A stretch of 64,000 nucleotides of DNA from Nocardioides mangrovicus. GTDB lineage: Bacteria > Actinomycetota > Actinomycetes > Propionibacteriales > Nocardioidaceae. Shown here in pieces: positions 57,371 through 64,000 of the stretch (the stretch's first letter is position 1; the number at the start of each line of letters is the position of its first letter). Under the pieces are notes generated by a model, which did no database searches, had not been told where the DNA came from, and saw nothing but the letters and a program-made list of their open reading frames with translations. The DNA lies in NCBI RefSeq assembly GCF_003674065.1, contig NZ_RDBE01000006.1, forward strand, positions 518,410-582,409. Direction: 5' to 3'. Position numbers and translations under genes: made by a program.

Positions 57371-59011
57371 GTGAGTCTCCACGACACCGCGAGGGCCTGG
57401 CTGGCCGAGGACCCCGACCCCCAGACCCGGGCCGAGCTGCAGGAGCTGCTCGACCGCGGCGACGAGGCCGAGCTCGCCGACCGGTTCGCCGGGACGCTGC
57501 AGTTCGGCACCGCGGGCCTGCGCGGCGCGCTGGGCGCCGGGCCCAACCGGATGAACCGGGTAGTGGTGACGCGCGCGGCGGCGGGGCTGGCGGCGTACCT
57601 GAGGGCGAACGGCGCCGGCGCCGAGGACGCGGTGGTGATCGGCTACGACGCCCGTCACAACTCCGACGTCTTCGCCCGCGACACCGCGGAGGTGATGACC
57701 GGCGCCGGGCTGCGCGCCCTCACGCTGCCACGACCGCTTCCCACTCCGCTGCTGGCGTTCGCGATCCGCGACCTCGGCTGCGTCGCGGGCGTCATGGTCA
57801 CCGCCAGCCACAACCCGCCGCAGGACAACGGCTACAAGGTCTACCTGGGCGACGGCAGCCAGATCGTGCCACCCGCGGACGCCGACATCGCCGCGCAGAT
57901 CGAGGCGGTCGGCGCCCTGGCCGACGTCGCACGCGGCGACGGCGGCGAGCTGCTCGGCGACGACGTCGTCGACCGGTACCTCGACAGTGTCGTCTCGGTC
58001 GCGGACGCCGGGCGCAAGGACCTGCGCATCGTCTACACGCCGATGCACGGCGTCGGCGGCACCTCGGCGCTCGAGGTGCTGCGCCGGGCCGGCTTCACCG
58101 ACGTCCACGAGGTGGTGGCGCAGGCCGAGCCCGACCCGGACTTCCCGACCGTGGCCTTCCCGAACCCCGAGGAGCCGGGCGCGATGGATCTCGCGCTGGC
58201 CCTGGCCGAGGAGGTCGACGCCGACCTGGTGGTGGCCAACGATCCCGACGCCGACCGCTGCGCCCTCGGAGTGGCCGGCCCGCGGCGTCACGGGACGGGC
58301 TGGCAGATGCTGCGCGGCGACGAGGTGGGCGTCCTGCTCGGGAGCGAGCTGCTGCAGCGCGGACGGACCGGCACCTACGCCTGCTCGATCGTCTCCTCCT
58401 CGCTGCTGGGCGAGCTGGCGCGTGCGGCCGGGCAGCGGTTCGTCGAGACCCTCACCGGCTTCAAGTGGATCGGCCGCGTGCCCGACCTCGCCTTCGGCTA
58501 CGAGGAGGCGCTGGGCTACTGCGTCGACCCCGCGCACGTGAAGGACAAGGACGGCCTCTCGGCGATGCTGCTGGCTTGCGACCTGGCCGCCTCGCTCAAG
58601 GCGCAGGGCCAGACGCTGCGCGACGCGCTGGACCGGATCGCCCGCGAGCACGGGCTGTTCGCCACCGACCAGCTCAGCGTCCGCTTCGACGACCTGGCCC
58701 AGATCCCGGCCACGATGGAACGGCTGCGCGGCACGCCGCCGCAGACCCTCGGCGGCCTCGACGTGCTGGGCGTCGACGACCTCTCGGCCGGCTCCGACGA
58801 CCTGCCGCCGACCGACGGCCTGCGCTACCGGCTGGCCGAGCGCGCCCGCGTGGTGGTGCGTCCCTCGGGCACCGAGCCGAAGGTGAAGTGCTACCTCGAG
58901 GTGGTGGTGCCGGTGGGCGAGGAGGACGACGGCGTCGACGCCGCCCGCATCGCCGCCGCGGGCCGGCTGGACGCGATCAAGGCCGACGTCCGCACGGCGG
59001 CGGGGCTGTAG
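57371..59011 (+). CDS. pmmB: Phosphomannomutase/phosphoglucomutase (PmmB-like)
   Basis: A 546-residue alpha-D-phosphohexomutase. It has FGTAGLRGALGAG, the phosphoserine loop TASHNPPQDNGYKVY, metal loop NDPDADRCALG, sugar loop FGYEEALGY, and phosphate loop RPSGTEPKVK. It interconverts hexose- or pentose-1- and 6-/5-phosphates. Following punA, it could channel ribose-1-phosphate into the pentose pool, or supply mannose-1-phosphate to ManC. GTG 57371 follows TAACGT by 7 nt. Confidence 0.93.
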   Translation: MSLHDTARAWLAEDPDPQTRAELQELLDRGDEAELADRFAGTLQFGTAGLRGALGAGPNRMNRVVVTRAAAGLAAYLRANGAGAEDAVVIGYDARHNSDVFARDTAEVMTGAGLRALTLPRPLPTPLLAFAIRDLGCVAGVMVTASHNPPQDNGYKVYLGDGSQIVPPADADIAAQIEAVGALADVARGDGGELLGDDVVDRYLDSVVSVADAGRKDLRIVYTPMHGVGGTSALEVLRRAGFTDVHEVVAQAEPDPDFPTVAFPNPEEPGAMDLALALAEEVDADLVVANDPDADRCALGVAGPRRHGTGWQMLRGDEVGVLLGSELLQRGRTGTYACSIVSSSLLGELARAAGQRFVETLTGFKWIGRVPDLAFGYEEALGYCVDPAHVKDKDGLSAMLLACDLAASLKAQGQTLRDALDRIAREHGLFATDQLSVRFDDLAQIPATMERLRGTPPQTLGGLDVLGVDDLSAGSDDLPPTDGLRYRLAERARVVVRPSGTEPKVKCYLEVVVPVGEEDDGVDAARIAAAGRLDAIKADVRTAAGL

Positions 59012-59017
59012 GGCCCG

Positions 59018-59629
59018 CTAGAGGAACAGCGTGACCACGAAGGCGACCACGAGCACGCCGAGCGCGGCGTAGAGCCCCACGAACGGCGTACGCCGGATCT
59101 CCTCCTCGCCGGCGCCGAGGCGCTTGGCGTCGCGGCGGGCGTCGGCCGCGGCGCGGTTGACCCACTCCTCGAGCAGGTCGGCGTTCGTGTCGCCGGCCGG
59201 GCTGCCCTCCGAACGCCGCATCCCGAAGGGACCCAAGGGCGCGCCCATCGTCGTCGGTCGCACCATCTGCCGGGTCTTGCGCCCGACCGCGATGCCGACG
59301 TAGGTGCGGGCGCCGGAGTGCACCTTGGTCACCGCGCGCACCTCGACGTCGTCGACCAGGTGCAGCGGCAGCGACAGCTCGTGGAACGGGTTGCGCAGCA
59401 CCAGCCGGCCGCCTCGCACCAGGATCTTCGGGCGCAGCATCAACGCCCAGGTGAGCACCCCGAAGGCGACCAGCGCCAGCTGCACCCGCAGCCCGTCGAG
59501 GCCCCAGCCGTCGACGGCGATGACGACGACCAGGAGGATCACCAGGCCGATCCCGACGATGCCGCTGACGGTGCCCTGGCTGGACGGGAAGGTGTACCTG
59601 CCGACTTCGGGGGTGGATGGGCCGGCCAT
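59018..59629 (-). CDS. Membrane protein with PH-like domain
   Basis: A 203-residue protein with two N-terminal helices (about 20-60), a PH-like beta domain (VRGGRLVLRNPFHELSLPLHLVDDVEVRAVTKVH), an acidic linker, a basic patch, and a final membrane helix. Function unknown. TACCCT (59637-59642 on the complement) lies 7 nt before ATG 59629, favouring that start over GTG 59635. It is convergent with pmmB (6 bp between stops). Confidence 0.82.
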   Translation of the reverse strand: MAGPSTPEVGRYTFPSSQGTVSGIVGIGLVILLVVVIAVDGWGLDGLRVQLALVAFGVLTWALMLRPKILVRGGRLVLRNPFHELSLPLHLVDDVEVRAVTKVHSGARTYVGIAVGRKTRQMVRPTTMGAPLGPFGMRRSEGSPAGDTNADLLEEWVNRAAADARRDAKRLGAGEEEIRRTPFVGLYAALGVLVVAFVVTLFL

Positions 59630-59688
59630 GGCCACCAGGGTACGGACTTCGCTAGGTTCGTGAGCTCGGTCACATCTCGGGAGGATCC

Positions 59689-61914
59689 ATGACCCAGCTC
59701 ACCCGCCGTTCCCTACTCGGCTCCACCACCGTCGGGGCAGCCGCCACCGGCCTGTCCACCGGGCTGATCGGCACACCGGCCCAGGCCGCCCCGTTCCGCA
59801 CGGCACGCCGCCGCGACCGCGTCGAGCGCCTGCTGGCGCGCATGACGCTGGCGGAGAAGATCGGCCAGCTGCGGCTGGCCAACACCGCCGAGGACACCGA
59901 GGCGGCACTGCGCACCACGGGCTGCGGCGGCGTCTTCTCCGTCGTCGGCGCCGCCCAGCTCAACGCCCTGCAGCAGCAGGCGCTGCAGACCCGGCTGGCG
60001 ATCCCGCTCATCGTCGGGCTCGACGTCATCCACGGCTACACCACGAACTTCCCGATCCCGCTGGGCCAGGCGGCCTCGTGGGACCCGGAGGTGGCCGCCT
60101 CCGACGCCCGCACCAGCGCCGCCGAGGCCCGCCGCAGCGGCATCACCTGGACCTACGCGCCGATGATGGACGTCAGCCACGAGCCGCGCTGGGGCCGGAT
60201 CGCCGAGGGCAACGGCGAGGACCCGTACCTGACCACGCGGTTCGCGGTGGCCAAGACGAAGGCCTACCAGGGCGCCGACCTGGCCCGACCCGACACGCTC
60301 GCCGCCTGCGCCAAGCACTACGTCGGCTACGGCCAGCCCGAGGGCGGCCGCGACTACAACACCGTCGACGTCAGCATCCAGCGGCTGCACAACACCTACC
60401 TGCCGCCGTTCCGGGCCTGCGTGGAGGCCGGCATCGCCACCGTGATGGCCAGCTTCAACACGATCTCCGGCGTGCCCGCGCACGCCAACGCCTACACGAT
60501 CCGCGAGGTGCTCAAGCAGCGCTACGGCTTCGACGGGTTCGTGGTCAGCGACTACACCGGCATCCAGGAGCTGATCCCGCACGGCATCGCCGGCAACGGC
60601 ACCGATGCCGCCCGCGAGGGAATCCGCGCCGGCGTGGACATGGAGATGACCAGCACCAACTACGTCGAGCACGCCCGCGACCTGCTCCGCACCGGCGCCA
60701 TCTCCCAGCGCGAGATCGACGACGCGGTGCGCCGCATCCTCACCGTCAAGGACGACCTGGGCCTGTTCGACAACCCGTTCGTCGACCCCGCCGGCGAGAC
60801 CGTCAGCGTCTCGGCACAGGCCCGCGCGGCCGCCCGGACGGCAGCGGCGCGCAGCCTGGTGCTGCTTCGCAACGAGAACGGCGTGCTCCCGCTGAGCAAG
60901 GGCAGGACCGTGGCCGTGGTCGGCCCGCTGGGCACGGCCACCTACGACCTCAACGGCACCTGGTCGGGCCTGGGCACCGGCGCCTCGACCACCGAGCCCA
61001 CCACCGTGCTCGACGCGATCAAGGCGATCTCCGGCGGGAGCGTCACCTACACGCCGGGCTGCGCGGTCGACGACACCGACACCTCCGGCATCGACGCCGC
61101 CGTGGCCGCCGCCCGCGCCGCCGACGTCTGCGTGCTGGTGCTCGGCGAGACCGCCGCCATGAGCGGCGAGGCCGCGGCCCGCAGCGACATCGGGCTGCCC
61201 GGCGTGCAGCAGCAGCTGGCCGACCGCGTCGGCGCCGCACAGCCGCACACCGTCGCGGTGCTGCTCAACGGCCGGCCGCTCACGCTGACGCAGCTCGCTG
61301 CAGCGGTGCCGGCGATCCTCGAGGCGTTCGCCCCCGGCCTCGAGGGCGGCAACGCCATCGCCGACGCGCTGTTCGGCATCACCAATCCCGGCGGCAAGCT
61401 GCCGGTGAGCTTCCCGCGCTCGGTGGGCCAAGTGCCGATCTACTACAACCACGAGAACACCGGGCGCCCCTACGACCCGGACAACAAGTACACCTCGAAG
61501 TACCTCGACCTGCCTGACGGCCCGCTGTACGAGTTCGGGTTCGGGCTGTCCTACACCAGCTTCGAGGTGAGTGGCGTGCGCTTCTCCTCCGACACCCTCC
61601 CCCGGCGCCACGGCCGGGTCACCGTCGCCGCCACCGTGCGCAACACCGGCGCGCGCGCCGGCGATGAGGTGGTGCAGCTCTACCTGCACGACCCCGTGGC
61701 CAGCATCGTGCAGCCGGTGCGGCGGCTGCGCGGCTTCGAGCGAGTGACGCTGGCGCCCGGCGAGCAGCGCACGGTGCGGTTCACCCTGACGCGCGAGGAC
61801 GTCGGCTTCTACGACGACCAGGCGCGCTTCATCGTCGAGCCCGGGCAGGTGGAGGTCTACGTCGGCACCTCCTCGGACCAGGCGACGAAGGCCGGGGTGC
61901 TGACCGTCCGCTGA
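59689..61914 (+). CDS. Secreted glycoside hydrolase family 3 (beta-glucosidase type)
   Basis: A 741-residue enzyme with a Tat-type signal (LTRRSLLGSTTVGAAATG, cleavage near AQAA). The N-terminal TIM barrel contains KIGQLRL, GLDVIHGY, EPRWGRIAEGNGEDPYL, AKHYVGYG and GFDGFVVSDYTGI, whose Asp is the nucleophile. A second alpha/beta domain (NENGVLPLSKG...) and a C-terminal fibronectin-like domain (FGFGLSYTSFEV) complete the GH3 layout. It would release glucose or xylose outside the membrane. ATG 59689 has GGGAGG 6 nt upstream. It precedes the ribose regulator operon. Confidence 0.93.
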   Translation: MTQLTRRSLLGSTTVGAAATGLSTGLIGTPAQAAPFRTARRRDRVERLLARMTLAEKIGQLRLANTAEDTEAALRTTGCGGVFSVVGAAQLNALQQQALQTRLAIPLIVGLDVIHGYTTNFPIPLGQAASWDPEVAASDARTSAAEARRSGITWTYAPMMDVSHEPRWGRIAEGNGEDPYLTTRFAVAKTKAYQGADLARPDTLAACAKHYVGYGQPEGGRDYNTVDVSIQRLHNTYLPPFRACVEAGIATVMASFNTISGVPAHANAYTIREVLKQRYGFDGFVVSDYTGIQELIPHGIAGNGTDAAREGIRAGVDMEMTSTNYVEHARDLLRTGAISQREIDDAVRRILTVKDDLGLFDNPFVDPAGETVSVSAQARAAARTAAARSLVLLRNENGVLPLSKGRTVAVVGPLGTATYDLNGTWSGLGTGASTTEPTTVLDAIKAISGGSVTYTPGCAVDDTDTSGIDAAVAAARAADVCVLVLGETAAMSGEAAARSDIGLPGVQQQLADRVGAAQPHTVAVLLNGRPLTLTQLAAAVPAILEAFAPGLEGGNAIADALFGITNPGGKLPVSFPRSVGQVPIYYNHENTGRPYDPDNKYTSKYLDLPDGPLYEFGFGLSYTSFEVSGVRFSSDTLPRRHGRVTVAATVRNTGARAGDEVVQLYLHDPVASIVQPVRRLRGFERVTLAPGEQRTVRFTLTREDVGFYDDQARFIVEPGQVEVYVGTSSDQATKAGVLTVR

Positions 61915-61944
61915 CCGGCGTCGTGGGCCGCCCTTGACGGATCG

Positions 61945-61960
61945 GGTGACCGCTGTCACA
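61945..61960 (+). promoter_or_regulatory. CRP/cAMP-receptor-like site
   Basis: GGTGACCGCTGTCACA matches the consensus TGTGA-N6-TCACA with one difference and includes a perfect GTGAC/GTCAC inverted repeat. It sits just upstream of the LacI operators. A cAMP-making cyclase occurs at 28693 in this window. Confidence 0.55.
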
Positions 61961-61966
61961 GTCCTC

Positions 61967-61993
61967 TGTAAACGTTTTCTGTAAACGATTACA
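61967..61993 (+). promoter_or_regulatory. Tandem LacI-family operators
   Basis: TGTAAACGTTTTCT (61967-61980) and TGTAAACGATTACA (61980-61993) repeat at 13-bp spacing. The second is a near-palindrome with the central CG typical of LacI operators. The last base is 12 nt from the regulator start, so binding would autorepress. Confidence 0.7.
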
Positions 61994-62005
61994 GCAAGGA
62001 GCCAC

Positions 62006-63025
62006 GTGCCCACCATCCAGGACGTCGCCGCGCGAGCCGGCGTCTCCGTGGCCACCGTCTCCCGGTTCCTCTCGGGCCAGACGGTGCGCAGCGCGGACGC
62101 CGTGCGCGAGGCGGTCGACGCGCTGGGCTACCGGCCCGACGTCGCCGCCCAGGCGATGCGTACCGGGCGGCACAGTGCCGTGGGCGTGATCGTCCCCGAC
62201 ATCGGCAACCCGTTCTTCGCCGCCATCGTCAAGGGTCTGGCGCAGGGCATCCCCGACGGCGGGCTGCACATGCTGCTGGCCAGCTCCGAGGAGTCCGCGC
62301 AGCTGGAGGCGCGGCTGCTGGCCGACCTTGACTCGCGCGTCGACGGCTACGTGCTGGCGCCGGTCAACGAGCAGGACCGGCTGCCGCTGGAGCTCGTGCG
62401 CCGCGGCGTGCCGGTGGTGCTGCTCGACCGGGAGGTCGACGGCGGCGAGGACTGCGACGTCGTGCTCGTCGACAACGCGGGCGGCGCCGCGTCGGCCGCG
62501 CGCCACCTGCTCGACCTGGGCCACCGACGCATCGGCGTCATCAGCGGCCCGGCCAACACCACCCCCGGTCGCGAGCGCCGCGAGGGCTTCCTGAGCGTGC
62601 TCGCCGAGCACGACGTCGTCGTGGAGCCCGGACTGGACCTGGTGGGCGACTTCCTCGAGGAGTCGGGGCGCCGGCTCACCGAGCAGCTGCTCGCCCTGCC
62701 CGAGCGGCCCACCGCGATCTTCACCGCCAACAACCAGATGACCGTCGGGGCGCTGCGCGCGCTGCAGGCGGCGTCGGTCCCGGTGCCCGACGAGATCTCG
62801 CTCATCGGCTTCGACGACCTCACCCTCGGCGGCCTGCTGCAGCCGCCGCTGACCTGCGTGGTCCGCGACGAGGTGCGTCAGGGACGCACCGTCATGGAGC
62901 TGCTGGTCGAGCGGCTCGGCCACGCGCGCCTGGCCGAGACCCCCCAGGTGCCGCCCCGCCGGGTGGTGCTCGAGACGACGCTGCTGGTCCGCGGCAGCAC
63001 CGCCACACCCCGACAGGAGGCCTGA
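62006..63025 (+). CDS. LacI-family repressor of ribose genes
   Basis: A 339-residue repressor: N-terminal helix-turn-helix (PTIQDVAARAGVSVATVSRFLSG), hinge with RTGRHSAVGVIVP, and a periplasmic-binding-protein-like ligand domain (IGNPFFAAIVKGL, VVLLDREVDGG, SLIGFDDLTLGGLLQPPLT). Adjacent ribokinase and rbsD make ribose the likely inducer. GTG 62006 has AAGGAG 5 nt upstream. Its stop overlaps the ribokinase ATG. Confidence 0.92.
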   Translation: MPTIQDVAARAGVSVATVSRFLSGQTVRSADAVREAVDALGYRPDVAAQAMRTGRHSAVGVIVPDIGNPFFAAIVKGLAQGIPDGGLHMLLASSEESAQLEARLLADLDSRVDGYVLAPVNEQDRLPLELVRRGVPVVLLDREVDGGEDCDVVLVDNAGGAASAARHLLDLGHRRIGVISGPANTTPGRERREGFLSVLAEHDVVVEPGLDLVGDFLEESGRRLTEQLLALPERPTAIFTANNQMTVGALRALQAASVPVPDEISLIGFDDLTLGGLLQPPLTCVVRDEVRQGRTVMELLVERLGHARLAETPQVPPRRVVLETTLLVRGSTATPRQEA

Positions 63026-63924
63026 TGGGCCGGGTACTCGTGATCGGCTCGATCACCTGCGACGTCACCGCCTTCGCCGACCGGCTGCCCGGACGCGGCG
63101 AGACCGTGCTGGGCCGCGAGCTCACGCTGGTGCTGGGCGGCAAGGGCGCCAACCAGGCCGTGGCCGCCGCCCGCGCCGGCGCGCGGACCGCGATGGTCGG
63201 CCACGTGGGCCGTGACCCGTTCGCCGAGATCGCGCTGGCCGGGCTGCGCGACAACGGCGTCGAGACCGACCAGGTGACGCCGGTCGACGGCCCCACCGGC
63301 GTGGCCCACATCCGGGTGGCCGACGGCGAGAACGACATCGTCATCGTGCCGCTGGCCAACGACCACGTGGACGCGGCCCGCGTCGACCAGGCCCTCGCGC
63401 AGGCCGAGCCCGGCGACGTACTGCTGCTGCAGCTGGAGATCCCGGCCGCCACCACCGCCCACGCGGCGCGCGCCGGCCACGAGGCGGGGCTCCTGGTCGT
63501 GCTCGACCCGGCGCCGGCGGTGGAGCTGCCCGAGTCGGTGTGGGCCGACGTCGACGTGGTGACCCCCAACGAGACCGAGGCCGCCGCGATCACCGGCGAG
63601 ACCGACGAGGACGCCGCCGCGCGGTGGTTCCTCGACCGGGGCGTCGCCACGGTGATCCTCACGCTCGGCGGCCACGGCGTGCTTATGGCCACCTCCGGCG
63701 GGAGCCGGCGCCACGACGCCTACGAGGTCGAGGCCGTCGACACGACGGCCGCCGGCGACGCCTTCACCGGCACCCTCGGCGCCACCCTGGCCGCCGGGAC
63801 CCCGCTCGCCGAGGCCGTCCCCCGCGCGATGGCCGCCGGCGCACTCGCCGTGACCAAGCCGGGAGCCAGCCCCTCGCTGCCCTCGGCCACCGAGATCGAC
63901 ACCTTCCTGGAGCAACGAGCATGA
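63025..63924 (+). CDS. rbsK: Ribokinase
   Basis: A 299-residue PfkB-family kinase that phosphorylates D-ribose to ribose-5-phosphate. It shows VIGSITCDVTAFADRLPGRGET, LGGKGANQAVAAARAG, PNETEAAAITG, and the catalytic DTTAAGDAFTG with its anion hole. ATG 63025 is within TGATG and has AGGAGG upstream. It overlaps rbsD (ATGA), so import product handling and phosphorylation are coupled. Confidence 0.95.
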   Translation: MGRVLVIGSITCDVTAFADRLPGRGETVLGRELTLVLGGKGANQAVAAARAGARTAMVGHVGRDPFAEIALAGLRDNGVETDQVTPVDGPTGVAHIRVADGENDIVIVPLANDHVDAARVDQALAQAEPGDVLLLQLEIPAATTAHAARAGHEAGLLVVLDPAPAVELPESVWADVDVVTPNETEAAAITGETDEDAAARWFLDRGVATVILTLGGHGVLMATSGGSRRHDAYEVEAVDTTAAGDAFTGTLGATLAAGTPLAEAVPRAMAAGALAVTKPGASPSLPSATEIDTFLEQRA

Positions 63925-64000
63925 GGCGCAACGGCGGCACCCTGAACGGCCAGCTCTCCCGGGTGATCTCCGAGCTGGGCCACACCGACCTGCTCGTGGT
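63921..64000 (+). CDS. rbsD: D-ribose pyranase RbsD (5' fragment)
   Basis: The first 26 codons are in the window and continue past the right edge. GGTLNGQLSRVISELGHTDLLVV matches the RbsD N-terminus, including the early His that catalyses pyranose-furanose interconversion of ribose. It overlaps the ribokinase stop (ATGA). Ribose transporter genes would be expected further right. Confidence 0.85.
   Translation, partial: MRRNGGTLNGQLSRVISELGHTDLLV

Overview
The window is a dense, very GC-rich stretch from an actinobacterium. It contains a WhiB regulator, F420 biosynthesis genes, a three-part acyl-CoA carboxylase (with a separate epsilon peptide), a galactofuran polymerase, LytR-CpsA-Psr proteins and an IdeR-like iron box. 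The backbone follows the order of Mycobacterium tuberculosis Rv3256-Rv3308 as I remember it: whiB2, fbiA, fbiB, manC, Rv3268-like, purE, purK, PH protein, birA, accD, accE, maf, accA3, then lpdA, purine nucleoside phosphorylase and phosphomannomutase. The flavour (DUF5719, CHAD, SpoIID/LytB proteins, no mycolate genes) suggests Propionibacteriales, probably Nocardioidaceae. That placement is inference. No tRNA, rRNA, CRISPR array, insertion sequence or prophage was found. No gene-free gap exceeds 300 bases; the largest are 54968-55200 (a paired palindromic repeat), 25490-25681 (a structured leader) and 4416-4588 (the whiB/fbiA divergent promoter region).

Layout. 1-4415 (minus): DUF5719 protein, a large membrane glycosyltransferase and WhiB. 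4589-7213 (plus): cofD/fbiA, a short fbiB/cofE and a DUF3105 protein. 7284-8973: manC and a TIGR03089 protein. 9008-17442 (minus): a cell-wall galactan island with an O-antigen-type ABC exporter (wzt, wzm), GlfT2, UDP-galactopyranose mutase, two family 2 glycosyltransferases and an LCP ligase. 17514-21677 (plus): EamA transporter, second LCP protein, enoyl-CoA hydratase, esterase. 21736-23354: a ribbon-helix-helix regulator, a DUF4097 protein and a 47-residue microprotein behind a phased operator array. 23370-26991: dienelactone hydrolase, a Lys/His-rich secreted protein, CHAD protein and ArfB. 26997-34721: purE-purK, an Rv1264-like nucleotide cyclase with a PH protein, birA, accD-accE, maf, glycosyltransferase. 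34817-43101: glycosyltransferase, acyl-CoA dehydrogenase, OhrR/OsmC pair, biotin carboxylase, BenE transporter, a glycosyltransferase-sulfotransferase pair. 43108-46201: SpoIID/LytB protein, LpdA-type dehydrogenase, cyclotransferase-like protein. 46202-51031 (minus): iron-siderophore uptake with an ATPase fused in frame to a siderophore-interacting protein. 51116-59629: APC permease, PNP, EamA/MarR pair, aldo/keto reductase, 2'-5' RNA ligase-like, LOG, phosphomannomutase, PH protein. 59689-64000: GH3 glycosidase, then LacI-ribokinase-RbsD behind CRP-like and LacI-like sites; rbsD runs off the right edge.

Genes are packed with ATGA, GTGA or TGATG overlaps, implying translational coupling. A recurring signal is a TANNNT box 6-8 nt before the first codon, often GTG, in more than twenty genes. 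This implies widespread leaderless transcription and was used to choose several starts. The most unusual elements are the 11-bp-phased TGACGTCA array, the ATPase-SIP fusion, the twin palindromes at 55012-55120, the perfect operators between the MarR and EamA genes, two long convergent coding overlaps and a truncated FbiB.
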